Below, piece by piece: positions 1 through 12,490 of a DNA stretch of 64,000 nt. Where the stretch lies: positions 23,002,001 through 23,066,000 of the forward strand of contig JAFFJZ010000003.1 of the NCBI GenBank assembly GCA_018340375.1, written 5' to 3'. The notes beneath the pieces are model-generated. The model was not told the DNA's origin and did not search any database. It saw only the letters and a program-made list of their open reading frames with translations. Source of the DNA: Gonatopus flavifemur (Eukaryota > Arthropoda > Insecta > Hymenoptera > Dryinidae). How positions within the stretch are numbered: the first letter of the stretch is position 1; each line of letters begins with the position of its first letter. The position numbers were made by a program, and so were the translations under genes.

Positions 1-263
1 AATTTTTGGTAGACTCACTACAAATATTTTTCAGCGATCCTCTTTTTCCCTCAACTGACAGTCATTTTTCCAAACGTTGATAAATTCTTTCTCAATATTA
101 ATAGACCCAGTCTTTCCATGTATGAAACCGGAATTTCCCTATCAGTTTAGGGACCCTAAGACCACTTCTTCAGCACCATCATCTCCCCCTCACAGCTGAT
201 GAAGATATTCAACGCAGAACAATAGAAGTTCTGTACACCCGTCATTGTTATATAATCTTAAAA
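1..263. other. 5' edge, no gene recognised
   Basis: No terminal inverted repeat or coding signal is visible here. The mariner relic that starts at 264 would normally have its 5' terminal repeat in this stretch, and I cannot see one, so that end is either lost or too diverged to recognise. Confidence 0.5.
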
Positions 264-1191
264 ATGTCGAGTTTTGTGCCTGCAAACTACGATCTGCGGC
301 CGGCATTGGTTTTTTGTTATCATTTGGAGAAAACTGCTGCAGAATCACATCGAGTGCTTGTCAAAGCTTACGGTGAACATACCCTTGGTACAACCCAGTG
401 TTTCGAGGGGTTCAAAAAATGTCAAAGTGGTGATTCCGACGTGAGAAACGAAGGGCGTGGGAAACCATCGAAGAAGTTCGCAGACGACAAATTACAAGCC
501 TTATTGGATGAAGATAATGCTCAAACTCAACAAGAATTCGCGGATCAACCGAATGTGACGCAGAAAGCCGTCTCCATTCGGTTGAAGGCCATGGAAAAGA
601 TTCGGAAGGTGGGAAAATGGGTTCCGCATTGAACCACTTGTGAAATGCTGTTCGACAGATACAAAAGAAAGTCATGTTCCCATCGAATTGGGACAGGTGA
701 TGAAAGATGGATATATTATGAATCTAGGCGAACCATCGACATCCACTGCAAGACGAAATCGTTTTGGGAAGAAGACAATGCTCTGTGTTTGGTGGGATCA
801 GAAGGGTGTAATCTACTATGAGCTGCTAAAACCTGGGCAAATCATCAACACTGATCGCTACCAACGGCAAATGATCGAATTGAATCACGCATTGCGTGAA
901 AAACGAGGGGAATATGGAAAAAGGCAACACAAAGTCATCTTGCTCCACGATAATGTTCCATCACACACAGCGAAACGGGTCAGGGAAACGATGGCTCCGT
1001 CCGATTATCATCCGTTCGCATCAATGAGACACGCTCTCGCTGAACAACGCTTCAATTCGTATGAAAATGTAGGAGAATGGCTCGATAACTGGTTCGCTTC
1101 AAAAGAGGAACTGTTTTTTTGGCGTGGCATTCATAAACTGCCGGAAAGGCGGGAAAAATGTATAAAGAGCAATGGAGATTATTTCGAATAA
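264..1191 (+). pseudogene. Mauritiana-type mariner transposase, broken
   Basis: This is a decayed Tc1/mariner transposase, a DDD cut-and-paste enzyme that binds its own terminal repeats and integrates at TA. The N-terminal block (264-632) carries the helix-turn-helix region with family wording such as KTAAESHR, ALLDEDNAQTQQE and GKWVPH. The frame then breaks and resumes at about 640-1191 with MLCVWWDQKGVIYYELLKPG, the LLHDN motif with the second catalytic Asp, and APSDYH with the third. The block that should hold the first Asp (VTGDEKW) is garbled. Only 17 residues separate the second and third Asp instead of 34, so about 51 bp are missing. No terminal repeats are found, and a GGGCC-rich repeat abuts the 3' side. 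It cannot encode active enzyme. Family assignment is firm from the motif order. Confidence 0.9.
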
Positions 1192-1235
1192 AATATTTTT
1201 CATCATTTTCAAATAATTGTGTGATTTTTACGAAA

Positions 1236-1450
1236 AAAATTCCGCTTGGCTGCAGGTTGGGCCAACCTAGGCGTCCTGATTTTAATTCAGCCCCTGATTT
1301 GGTTACCCTCATAGGGCCTAAACAGGATTGTCACGCACACATCTCCAGGGTCTGCATAGTATTCCCAACCCAGGCTTATGTAGGACACCCATGATGCAGC
1401 CAATGCGGGCGCTGAAACTAATACCTTTGAACGGATAATAAATTGTTGGG
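1236..1450 (-). mobile_element. GGGCC-rich repeat fragment, sister of 59724-60042
   Basis: The reverse complement of roughly 1249-1450 matches about 59840-60022 over its length. Shared blocks include GGTGTCCTACATA, TTGGGAATACTATGCA, GCGTGACAATCCTGT and GACGCCTAG. The terminal CCC/GGG seen in the sister cannot be recognised here, so both ends look eroded. It lies immediately 3' of the mariner relic and probably removed or replaced that element's terminal repeat. Confidence 0.75.
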
Positions 1451-2007
1451 AATATTATCAAATTGAATAAATATTGTTAGGAGAGAATCCCAGGTGGAAA
1501 CTTTCATTCTTCTCGATCGACCAATCATTAAGGGAAGGAAAAGAAATACCTTAATGCCAACACGCCATTGTTGTAATATTCATTTTTATTTATAAACAGA
1601 GTTCCGTTTTGTGCCCATTAGTTAATCTCGAGTCTTTCTTAAAGTGTTAGAAAAACAGCCTATTCTAATTGTATCTTATGATCTGCTCACAAACACTCAA
1701 TTACGTGAACCTTGAATCATATATTCTCCATACTACGTTGCGCAATTCTCATATGATCACGAATATAATCATTAAACCGAGCTTCCATGTGATCTTATAG
1801 TAATAATAGCCGGAGGTGGAGTATGCTCATCATGGAATTCAGGTGTTCAGTGAACGATATCAATATCATCAGATGTTCGAAGACAAAGTATATCTTTCCT
1901 CATTCGGTTACAAGTACGTCATAAATTTGGTGTGCGCTATTAAAATCTAGTACACGCAAACAATATCTTTATGATAAGGAACATGTTTCAGGAAAAAAAT
2001 GTTCGGT
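1451..2007. other. No feature recognised
   Basis: AT-rich sequence without a credible reading frame. A short stretch starting CCCAGGTGGAAACTTTC near 1490 resembles the left end of the CCC...GGG element class, but I find no matching right end or target duplication. Confidence 0.4.
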
Positions 2008-2169
2008 CACCCTGGAAAAAATTATTTTGTTGAAATGTGATTGACCAAAGAATTTTGTTATCGAAACGCATTGTTTGTTTTAACAAAATGTTTGTTGTGT
2101 CAACAAAAATTTTGTTCGGATAATAAGATTCGTGGTTGGTCAAACTTCAACAAAATGATTTTCTCAGTA
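2008..2169. mobile_element. Short fold-back MITE, CACTG-like, degenerate
   Basis: The left arm (about CCCTGGAAAAAATTATTTTG) is repeated inverted at the right side (about 2140-2168, reading ACTGAGAAAATCATTTTG on the opposite strand). The interior is full of TTTTGTT and AACAAAA words. Termini resemble the CACTG...CAGTG MITEs elsewhere in the window but are diverged. No target duplication is clear. Confidence 0.5.
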
Positions 2170-3819
2170 CATGAGTCCATAATTTATTGAACGCATTGCG
2201 ATTTTTGAAGTATTAAACGTTTTCATTTCTCTCTACCCATGTTGAGTAAACTTAAAAATTAATTGCTTCAAAACAAAATTCAATAAATTTCATCGATGTC
2301 AGTTCAATATTTTTGGATTAAATTATTCAATCAAACAAAGATTCAATATGCTTTGAAATATTTCATCAATGGAGACAGTTATTTCATGGAGTCAATGAAA
2401 GTTTATTCAAATCAATTAAGTATTTTATGGCGACTATTCAACTAAATATTTTATTGTTCCCGGAAATTTTCTCTTTCACTGTATCAATTTTTTCTTATTT
2501 TCACCTGAAATCGCATAGAATTTGACTCCTTTTCGTGTTTCATAATCCAAAGATTCTAATTCAACTTCGTACCAAGGAAAATTCAACTTCCAAAATTCTG
2601 TGAAAATTCATCTTCGTCGTGATGGTGGTTTGAAATTATTGAAGCTATTTGCATCTAAAGTGGGTAGCTAGTGAAATGGCTCAACCATTTTACAGACACA
2701 CGAACAGCGGGTAGCGACTGAAGTACATCCAACACAACAGTCACAATCAGTCTATAGTGATCCGATATGCAGTTGTATTACTTCAAAAGTGTTTTGAATA
2801 ATTCCAATGACTCGAGTATATCGATTTTGTTTATTCAATTCAATACGTCTTATCAGTATCAAAGCAACTGTGTTGAAGTGTACGTTATTAACATTTATTA
2901 CAACTACTGTTTTCGTTTCAATTATATTACATTCTCTGATAAGTTTCTTCATATTTTTCGATGAAAGGAGCTTCTAGATTCCAAATGATTAATCGAATGA
3001 GCGATCGAAAAGCGGCGTGACAAGCGTCCTTCGCAGCAACTGAATAACGGTCTCGGTTTTGTATTCTTGCTCAGTTTATCATCTCATTTGCTCCAGGAAA
3101 AAGAATAGCCTTATAATGAAGCGTAGGTACTTGGGCATTCGCTTGTCGGATATGATAACATCGGATACGTTAATGGAACGTACAGCAAGAAATAGAATTC
3201 ACAAAGAGTTGTTTGCTTCATTTTCTCACATCATATATTATGGAACGGTGAATTCTTCAATGTAATATGAAGTTATATAAAGCATGATCTACTTTTTGTA
3301 ACAATTTAATGGATTGTTTAGAAATTTCATGAATCGAGAATATAAAAAGATATTTCCCATCAAACTCACATATCTCTGCTTTCCATGTCATTTAGGATTT
3401 GGTTGGGAATACATCAAGACGGTATTGAATTCGAAGCTAAAATAAATGACAAATTTCTACAGGTTGTATTTATAGATCGATGGCAGGCTGCAAATCATCC
3501 CCATACTTAGCGAACTATTCATGTCGAAGCGACGTTTGAATTGTGCATCATTAGTCTCCTCTGGACCAACATTTATTTTTGATGTTTCCCTTTTCTTCCT
3601 CTTGACTCGACGAACGAAGCAAACCTATTAAAGTGTTATTGTTCGAAATTGTATCCTATTTCAACGGTGAATTAGTGTGATGAAGTTTGATTTTTCGTAT
3701 ACGGGATGTTTACGCCCAGATGAATAAATAAACAGAATATTCTTTTTTGTTCTGCTTTCAAGAAAGATATAAAACGATGTGCAAATGAGGAAGAAAAACT
3801 CATTGTTAGATGAATAGAA
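2170..3819. other. Gene-free stretch
   Basis: AT-rich, with only short random-length open frames. Words such as TTCAATATTTT recur at 2280-2470 but I could not delimit an element. No RNA gene or promoter that I can support. Confidence 0.4.
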
Positions 3820-4877
3820 CCCGTGTGGAAATCAATCCTGGGCATCCTAAAGTATGTCCGAGACCCGTAAAGGTATAACTTAGGTATCACCCACGACCCA
3901 TGTGGGCCCCAGTTGATAGTTAGATATTTTAATCTAGGGATGCCCACCTACAGCCCATATAGGCCCTGGCTGGGCCACCATTGTCTCGCCCAGGTATTGT
4001 AATTTGAACATGTCCAGCCACACCCTATAGAGGCCCTGGGTTGGATATCATTGTTTCCCTTATCAAAAGTATCTGACAGAACTGGACAACATTCTGACCC
4101 AGATCTAACAAGTTTGTCTAACATTGTTTGGTTTGTACATCAGTTTGAACACTCATGGAACTGCCAAACAGAGCCAAACAGAACCTGTCAGATCCAGGGC
4201 AAAATCCTATCTGGTTCAAATTTTATTTTATTATTTTGTATATCGAGAAAGTTTTTTCTTTCGTTCAGTTTTCTTCAAACATTAGAAGGAGGTAATAAAC
4301 AAAAAATACTTTTTTTTGGTGTTATTAACCTAAATACATGCAACAACGAAATACTTCATGTTAACGTTGGTAGAATTGTCTATAGAGTATTTCAAAATGG
4401 TCAACAGGATTTTCACCAAATACTTATGAGCTCGAAATTAAAATTCCAAAAATTTGATACGCCTTTGGCTGACTGGAAAAAATATTTTGATTACCCTTCT
4501 AAAAATTTACATACAAGAGCGAACGGGAATTTTAATTTGTTTTTGATTTGATGGAGCATAGATTTATCAAAAGCTGACCTTCAAAGAACATTTTGTTGGG
4601 GCAAATTCATTTGTCTTTTATCTGAGGAATATCACTCAAATATCCTGGGGCCCAGCGCAGGATGAAATTTGAAAATCCATGTGGGCTCGAATGAACTGCC
4701 TAAGTTGGCCCAAGTTGAATTCTTGACGTGGGCCAAGTTTGAGAACCATTAGGTGGCCTAGATTCAAAATTGTAACACCCCAAGTTGGGGTCAATCCAGG
4801 TGTCCTAACCAGAGCTACATTTCAAGTATGGTTCATAAACCTGGCCCAGGTCTGCGCCCGAAAAAATCCCACATGGG
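3820..4877 (+). mobile_element. CCC...GGG element with GGGCC sub-repeats, copy 1
   Basis: Starts CCCGTGTGGAAATCAATCC; the right end read inverted is CCCATGTGGGATTTTTTCGG. It is flanked by the dinucleotide aa on both sides (3818-3819 and 4878-4879). Homologous along its length to 18911-19882. The interior holds GGGCCCTGG-type words, including a direct repeat of about 69 bp (3940-4059), and a 166-codon open frame (4051-4551). That frame is not conserved as a whole in the sister copy and matches no family I know, so I treat it as non-coding. No transposase, so non-autonomous. Confidence 0.85.
3940..4059 (+). repeat. Tandem sub-repeat, about 69-bp unit, 1.7 copies
   Basis: Two units, each beginning ATGYCCA and containing TATAGRGGCCCTGG followed by CATTGT. 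The sister element at 19057-19241 carries nearly three units, so the unit number differs between copies. Confidence 0.75.
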
Positions 4878-5750
4878 AATGTGTGTGGTGTCAAGTGGAT
4901 TAAGGAATTCAGAACTATACATGGGGGAAAAAGTGAAATTCAGGTTGACGAATACATAAAAAAAGGAAAACAGAATTAATAAAGAAGATGAGTATTAGAG
5001 AATCCTTGGAAACTGAACGTTATTGATTAAATTCACGTCTCACATTTCGACAAATACTTTTACTGCATAGAATATAGATGTGAATAACGTATCATTACGT
5101 TCAGCGACTACGTTATATAAAAGCTCTAATTGAATTTATATATCCTTTTGAGTGTATCATAAGCGTTCATTTTACTGGATTTCGCTGCACACATAAAATA
5201 CAGATAAACGATGACGTGCTTGTAATAACTTAGCAGATTCCATCGTGCACTATCGCATTTCTCTGTAGCGATAATTGTCTCTTCGTTTATGTCTGTGAAT
5301 AAGAACTTCAACTGGTAGAAGATTTTGTCTCCGCTCATGTGCGCATTCCTGCTCGAATGAAGTTTTCTTTGCATTCTTTTCAACGGATTCGAGATTTATA
5401 TAGGTCGGTGGCTGTTTTTGTTCAAACGGGACGGGGATTTTCATGGAGTGTAATGTTGGTTTTTTGGTGACGATAAGAAAGTACAAAAGAATGAGGGATA
5501 ATATAGAAACAATGCTCGTAGATTTCAGCGAACCTGTGGATTTTTATGCATTTCTCAGAAGCGAACTCGTTCCCTCCGAAGTTCTTCATACTTCTCGATC
5601 GTTCCAAAAGATCCGTCCTTCGGAATGAAATGATGTGGATTCATGTTATATGAATAAACCGGGGGTAATTTGATTTTATCAATCTGCGCTGTTGCTGATA
5701 AAAAAACCCATTCACGAGAGATAAATTCGTTATTTAATGTTGATTTTCAG
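4878..5750. other. Gene-free stretch
   Basis: AT-rich DNA with overlapping short open frames on both strands at 5126-5628. None matches a family I recognise, and their lengths (61-98 codons) are what chance gives at this base composition. Confidence 0.4.
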
Positions 5751-5886
5751 CCCTAACAGCAAAGCGCTCAGCAAATACACGGCGTATGTTGAACACACTC
5801 AGCAATTTGCAGGGACTTTGCGTCGCTGAATGCGCAACAATATGATGCGAACCTGGAATTTTAGCCTCAGTTGTTGTATTGCTGGG
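5751..5886. mobile_element. Candidate small CCC...GGG element
   Basis: Begins CCCTAACAGCAAAGCGC and ends GTATTGCTGGG. The CCCTAACAGC start resembles the inverted right ends of the elements at 19954-20082 and 31565-31632. The flanking dinucleotides (ag and aa) do not match, so the boundaries remain tentative. Confidence 0.4.
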
Positions 5887-6949
5887 AAGTTTCTCGGGTT
5901 TATAAAGCTCTCAATCACATGAGCAACAAATTTCTAGCAATTGAAACATAATCATTTCAAACTTAGCGTCCAAAATTGTGAACTTTCTAATAGTACCAAG
6001 GAAATGAAAATTTCTTCAAAGTTGACTTATGTCAGAGGGTTGGTTTATGGATATCTATTCTTCCTTTCAATGTACAATAAGGTACAATGTAGAATTGAAC
6101 ATCACAGAACATTTGTATGTCCCTGGGACGTACATGCGACGTTTTTAGAACGTCCCGGGATTTTACTTGGACGTTTTCTGAACGTTCAGGAAACCTTCCA
6201 TCATGACAATTATACTGTCTTTTATTCTTTCATGTAAACAGAAGTTTCGCTATTCACGATTCATGCTGCTGCATCACTTGCTCACACAGACAATGATACT
6301 TGCATTTTCTTCTGTTACAAAAGCGAAGAAATAGCTTCTTTATGATCTATTGTCAATTACCTTTCTGTGATCATTATTTCCTTGACTCTTTTCAGGAGTT
6401 CAACAATGATCTTTTCTTCGACAATTCTTGCATATAATTCTTGGTCCTTCTGTTTTCTTTGCTACTTGTTTGTTTTCATGATCTTAGACTCTATGCTTTG
6501 TGTTTGAAGTTTTCAGAAGTGTGTCTGTCTTTGTTCGGTTCACGTCAAACTCACATCTTCCTCCATAAGATGTATCGTCTTATTTGTGAGCGTTCGTCTA
6601 TATTCTTCTGGAGATAGTAGAGTTTGTTCGAAATTCAAGTGTTTTGCGGAAAAAATACCCAAAATCTTCGTTATAATGATAAGGTCACTTATTTCTTCAC
6701 CAACATCGCTTATTCGTCCCTCAAGATTTCTTCATTCAGTCTTGCGAATCCATCTTGTATTGATGTATCATTCATAAACTAGAGCATTTTATCAAATTCT
6801 GTTCCTTGTTCGTGCATAGCGTTAGATTTTCGAAGATTGCTCTCGATGCTTTCCAATTTTCAATCGATGTAATTTAGAAGCGCGTCGTCATCTCACCCCC
6901 ATTTACTCCATACTTAAAATTTAACAAGCATGCTATTTTATTTTGTATC
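5887..6949. other. Gene-free stretch with an ACGTCC palindrome fragment
   Basis: Around 6117-6200 there are inverted ACGTCC/GGACGT and GAACGTTC words, similar to those near 31240-31309. They are probably a truncated piece of a short palindromic element. The rest is AT-rich with no supported gene. Confidence 0.35.
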
Positions 6950-7666
6950 CTACCGATATTGAGTTTTATATAAAAGACGATCAGACGAATTCGAAGGAGG
7001 GAGCGTGAACAAATAAAAAGTACGAGATATAATACGATTGAGGTGTAATAATGAAGGACATTCGGGGAAAAGAAAGTGCGGAGAGAACAGGAAAAGGATG
7101 ATAACTGTAGACTGGAAATGGGAAATGAGACGAAAGTTATCATCGCGCGAGGGAAAGGAAATACGTCGGATATATCGGTTTGAAGAAGAACCGTGGGAAC
7201 GCGTGCGAAAGATACATACGTGAAAGAAAATTTGCAGAATCAACGAGTTTGCTGGAGTATAGGAAATACTTGATAAAATTGGAAGAGTTTTGAGTTCAAG
7301 AGAAATATTTTGGGAAGAATCGAAGAGACCTTTTGTCCAAAACTTTGATGTACTTTCACACATGGATTGTTCTCTAAGTTTAAAATAACCTGCTGGATCA
7401 AAAGTCAATCCTTCACATGATTCATCGATTACATTCCTGTAGAATATTTTTTTAGAAATTTCTTTTCTTTTTTCATAATCATTCCATGAGGGAATTTCAC
7501 GTTTTTCCCCGGCTAACTTACGCAGATCGATACAACAATTCTTACTCAACGGCAGGTTTGTTTGCGAATTATTTGAGAAACCATGAGCTTTGCCGTTATC
7601 ATTTGAAGCAACTTGCAGTACAATACAAACTTCCAATATTCTACTTTCCATTCGCGAAGTTTTCAA
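6950..7666 (-). CDS. Unassigned 238-codon open frame
   Basis: The longest open frame in the window that is not clearly from a transposon: 238 codons from ATG at 7666. A rough stop-frequency estimate at this base composition gives far fewer than one such frame by chance in 64 kb. The N-terminal two thirds is mixed in composition (Cys, Asp, Glu and Lys present). The last third is Ser/Phe/Leu-rich and looks like the antisense of a purine-rich tract. A GTAAGT word within codons 51-53 could be a splice donor, which would shorten the exon. No domain, signal peptide or family is recognised. It could be an exon of an unknown gene, a retroposed fragment, or a chance frame. Confidence 0.2.
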   Translation of the reverse strand: MKTSRMESRILEVCIVLQVASNDNGKAHGFSNNSQTNLPLSKNCCIDLRKLAGEKREIPSWNDYEKRKEISKKIFYRNVIDESCEGLTFDPAGYFKLREQSMCESTSKFWTKGLFDSSQNISLELKTLPILSSISYTPANSLILQIFFHVCIFRTRSHGSSSNRYIRRISFPSRDDNFRLISHFQSTVIILFLFSPHFLFPECPSLLHLNRIISRTFYLFTLPPSNSSDRLLYKTQYR

Positions 7667-9582
7667 ATTATTTGTAAAAGCTCACTTTATGAAATTAGGA
7701 CAAAATATTTCTTTGAACTTTTTTGCCTTTCCTCATTCTTTCTATTCCTTTTGAACGGCGGCTTCATTAATCCAAAGGGAATCGTTATCTTTTAGTAACT
7801 CATTCGAAAGTATAAAGTTTATATCTGACAATGTTTTATCATACTTCGAATGATCTCTCGTGAAATTTTGGAAATAATATCGAGTGTTCGAGAATGATCT
7901 GCGAGGGTGAAAGTGTAAGATTCTTGAATATTCATCTCATATTCTAAACGAGTAAACGAAATGTAACGAATTTAGAAGAAGTTAGCGATGAAAATATGAT
8001 ATTCAAAATAGTAAATGTGATGAAGTGAATGTAAATTTATACAATTTGTGTATAAATTATATTTCAAAATCAATTCATGAATGACGATGATGGGAAATAT
8101 CAAGTCTCAACTTCTCTAAGATTGAAAGCTACAAAAGGACAAGTGTGGAAGTATAAAATCTAGGAATGTACTGGTAATCGATTATCAAAGTCGAATAATG
8201 CAGCCAAATTTCAACCTCTCGCTATGAACCTTGGTATCGAGGAAGTAAGCAACGAAAATTAAATTACAAAGCGATCATTTATCACTCCTTATAAAGGAAT
8301 GTTTAATCGATGATGATATAATTGTTCTACCATAAAGAGAAATGCATCGTCGTGATAATAATGAGAGATGGGAAAATAATGAAATTGTATGAGACAATGG
8401 AAGCACATATTCTAGATTATGAAAAAATTTCTCAAGAATAATAAAAGAGTGGAATCCAAATTATCGCTGACAGGAAACCATCTGAAGAAAACCGAAAGAG
8501 GGAGAATAAAAGAACGGAAACATTTTTACTGGCTGTTGTACGGGGAGCACTTGTGAACAATTTGCTGTATTCGAGAATGGAAAATTGAATTAAAACGATG
8601 AAAGAAGTTATTTTAGGTGATATGGAAGAGTTCATTATTCTCCCAACCATTCACAATGACTTTGCTTTTTTTCCAGCATCGATACAACGTACGCTCATTT
8701 TCTCCCTTCGTGTTATGAAGTTGATATGCATTGAAAAGAAATTTTATTTGTTTTGTGGACTGAAATCATATTTCAGTTTCAATCGAAAATTTAAATCTTC
8801 CCAAACAAGAACTATGTTGAGGCAATCGACTATCCGGACCTTGGAGATGTTTTAGTGGGAAACACATTTCTGTACTGTCGTACAGTGGATAAACACCATC
8901 TATGAACTTGAACATTCGAGAATAGTCGAAAACCATGGAAACCATTCACTCAACCAAATTTTATGTATTGAAAAACAGTTCCTGGGTTGCATTCATTTTA
9001 GGTGAATTCAGCCGTTTCCGTTGCAACCATTTTTCGACTGACCGATATCCTACTGGAACCCATGTGCACTCTGTGATTGCTGAGCAAAGCGTCTATCCAG
9101 GAGGAAATTCACGTAGGCTGGGCTCCGATGGAGCAGAAAAGCGCTAAGAGGAACGGACACGATTGGTTATTTCGTCTTGCGCTTGTCTACTCCATAGAAA
9201 GCCAACCTAAGTGCATTTTTCTTCGAGAAGAGACTCTGCTGCCATCACAAAATGCTGACATCACGGTTTTGATAAATGAGGCACTGAGGAGCAGAGCTCT
9301 TGAATCCGAATTCATAGTCCTTCCGAAATAAACTAAATGCAGAATGTGAGTGTATCGGATGTAATTGTTTGAACAATAACTGTATGAGGATCATTTTTAA
9401 ATTGAGTGCAGATAAAGGTTTCCTTGTTTTCAAATGTTATATCAGACCGACCAGTATTCAGATACACTCAGAGATGTCCTCATAGTTGTTTTGACTAAAA
9501 CGTCCCGACTAAATATGCTTAGTGAGAGGTACTAAAGGTAATTTAATTGATTCTACTATTTGCATTGTGAATTATTTAGCAC
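7667..9582. other. Gene-free stretch
   Basis: AT-rich, with only short frames. The segment 9060-9335 is slightly richer in GC and holds an 84-codon frame that I cannot assign. Nothing else stands out. Confidence 0.35.
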
Positions 9583-9663
9583 CCCGTACAGCACAACCAC
9601 CGATCGCCGGACATTCTCCACCTTCCACACTTTCACGGAGATGCAACGTGGACGTCGGTGGGT
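9583..9663 (+). mobile_element. ACAGCACA-type element fragment
   Basis: Begins CCCGTACAGCACAACC, like the complete element at 19954-20082, and shares the later block GATGCAACGTGGACGTCGGTGG with it. The expected right end (GTGCTGT...GGG) is missing, so the 3' side looks truncated after about 80 bp. Confidence 0.65.
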
Positions 9664-10709
9664 GAAAATATTGTTGAATTAGTTTTTTTTTTACATAATG
9701 TGAACTAGAATTGTGAAATCCAATATCACAATTCAAGGAAACCTTGTTTCTTTGCAACGATAGCAGATATAAATTGTTTACTACTTCACATGGATGAATT
9801 AGTGCCTTTTATGCACCGTTGCGTGTGCATTAGAGATAACTATACTTGGGTGATCAAAGGGATAATGAACTTGGTGGAATCAACTTCAATTGTTACAGGA
9901 CTATAAACTTCGCACTCATTCAGTTTTCAAATACAAAACGTTTGGTCTGTCCATATTTCATCAAACTGTCAAGTAGCAATGACTCTTGGTTTGATTGATA
10001 TCACTATTCTGTTTTTTTCATGCATTGATATCTAGTTTTAGATTGAAGTAATCATATTGTAAATAACCTCTCTCGACTATCATTATTTGAGGTTTATAAT
10101 AAGCAGTGTTGTTGAGATATCTATTTCGATTCAATGATCTGTAACTCGTATTTCTCATTCCTGCACCCTGAAACTGGCGAGCAAAAGGCATTAAAGGGGC
10201 TATTAATTCAGAGGTAATTAAACTCACCAATGCGACAGTCGTAACGAAATGTCACAGCGTGAGAAGCTATCTTTTAGAAGTCTATTTAGAATCTTTTCTA
10301 CAAAATGCTGTCAGAGTTTTTGATACAGATTCATTTTTATCATTTGTACTTGCACACTCGTATCACACTGCAGGAAATGATTAATTACTCTGCCTCCAAA
10401 TTAATTCGGGCAACTGGAAACAATTGTATCTGGATAACTGAACAATGTGTGTTGACTCAACCACCTTCAGATATACTTTCGCTGACTTTTGTTGCTGTTA
10501 TTAATTTGAAGTTGCCTTCACCAAAGCCTTTTTATTACCAGCTTCTATTCTTTTATTACTCGGAACTAATTTCCACCACCAATTAATCGTTACATTTCAG
10601 TTCATTGGTTTGAACAAATAATTCTCCTCGATGCAAACATATTATATGATCTTCTTCAAAGATGAGAAAGAACAAGATGATGTTTTTTATTCGAAACTTT
10701 CGACTGCTT
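9664..10709. other. Gene-free stretch
   Basis: AT-rich unique-looking sequence. No frame longer than 93 codons and no repeat structure that I can delimit. Confidence 0.4.
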
Positions 10710-10955
10710 TCCGAGTAGAAATTTATATCGGGTGTTCGATCAGGACCAGATCTGGAAAGTCGTATCTAAAATCAGGCCCTGATATGGAATGTAACGCACC
10801 GTTGTATCGCCAAATTACAAACCTAGCAGGGCCAGATCTGTTTAACCCTAATCAGGCATACCAAATCATGGTTTCACCAGGACCAGATCAAGTGTGCCGA
10901 AATAAGGTGAGCCCTATCACTACCCGATCGGGGCCATACAATTTTCCTGCTCGGG
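10710..10955. mobile_element. Candidate CCC...GGG element rich in GGACC/AGATC words
   Basis: The left end TCCGAGTAGAAATTTAT mirrors the right end, which reads CCCGAGCAGGAAAATTG on the opposite strand. The interior repeats CAGGACCAGATC and CCTGAT words in both orientations. The first base has probably changed from C to T, and the flanking dinucleotides (tt and tc) differ by one base. A related palindromic element is at 52055-52172. Confidence 0.55.
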
Positions 10956-12002
10956 TCGTTATGCTAAACCGATATCCACTACAGATGTGTATTGGGGATT
11001 CCCATGATATCATTATTCCAATATTCATGGAAACATTCCATCTGATATCTAAACGAAACCCGTAAGACAGTTGAGATCATTTCGCATAGCATAAAAACTG
11101 TAATTATGAAAGGAATAAAAATTCAATGAATGTTCACAATCTCTGTAGGCTGACCCATTAAACAATTCCATTATAGCAATTCCTTATTATCCCAATAAAT
11201 CCTAATTCCTACAACGCCCTTGTAAATTTCAAATGAATTAACCATCCTCACTCGATTCATTACTCATTTTAATTCGACGTTCCTAATTATTCAAATATGT
11301 TAATGATCATTGCAATTATAAACTTCAAACGTGACAAAGAAAGAGCACAGTTAACAGTTCTACGCGCACGTATTTCTAATTTGAATCAAGTTCGTTATTT
11401 ATTCGTATACACAAAGAGTAGCAGGAAAGGAACGCAACTATATCTTGTCACAAAATTATCTCCAAGACATTTGTTGGAAAAGTTTTTCATCCTCGGTAGT
11501 AAAGTGGAGAAGTACAGTTGTGAGGAGCTAAGAATTTCTCCCGTCAGTCTCAAATGAATCAAGATAGTATATATATATATATATGTACGTATATAAAACG
11601 CACGTTGTATTGTGTACTCCCGATAGAGGGTAGGATGAGTAAAAGTGGGTTGGTCAGTTCTTTCTTGCGAATGATGGTGGAAAATGGGAATCAAGGCCAT
11701 TTCTGTGTTATCCCAGCCGCAGGTACACCGAGTGTTATAGCACCCAGCCTGTGGTGGACATCTATTTATAGTACCGAACGAAGAGAAGAGAAACAATAGA
11801 CGAACGCGGTGGGTCCGGTTAATTAAGGTGCTGCTTTTGACACGATGGAATTATTCGTTTACGTGCTGGTCATCTATGTATGAAAGTATGTACGAGACGG
11901 TGAATGTGTTTATATACACGTACATAACCACGTGGCAGGTTATGTACGTTCGTATACGTAGCTCTCATTAGATCCTCACTTTCTTCCTCACTTTGACATC
12001 GT

Positions 12003-12048
12003 CTGTTGTTGCTGCTGCTGCTGCTGTTGTTGTTGTTGTTGTTGTTGT
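12003..12048. repeat. CTG/TTG trinucleotide microsatellite
   Basis: A run of GCTG units passing into GTT units. On the minus strand this reads as CAG/CAA/AAC repeats, the kind that yield homopolymer amino-acid runs when translated. Confidence 0.9.
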
Positions 12049-12469
12049 GTCGGCGACGTCGTCGTCGATTGTAACAGCCTGCTACGAACATACCCTGTAA
12101 GTCATCTATTATACACAAGGTCTGACACGTTTTTCCACCCTGATTTATCCGACTGAGAATGAACAAACGAGGGATAAACACATCCTAGGGTATGGAATGA
12201 ATAAAAATGCCACCTTAAAGGTATGAGTATTTCTTTGAAGATCGGCGGTCTGTTATAAGGGGATGAATATACAATAAACGATCTAGGTTGCATGGAAAGT
12301 GAAAAAGAACACAATAACATGTGATATATATGTAAGTAATTCGCAATCAATCGAGATACTATTGTTCTCCCTACTTCAAAGAGGATGGGATTATTTTTCT
12401 CTGAAACTCACATTCAAAGGTTCTTAATAATTTTTATATCCGTTTATTCCACGAATGGTTTGAAAAGAG

Positions 12470-12490
12470 AGAGAGAGAGAGAGAGAGAGG
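12470..12490. repeat. GA dinucleotide microsatellite
   Basis: About ten uninterrupted GA units. Confidence 0.9.

Noticed and set aside
4051..4551. 166-codon frame inside the GGGCC element
   Set aside because: The sister copy at 18911-19882 lacks about a third of it and is frame-broken; no recognised family. Treated as non-coding element sequence.
11870..12181. Minus-strand frame with Asn, Ser and Arg runs
   Set aside because: The runs come from the trinucleotide microsatellite at 12003-12048; no domain or conserved context.
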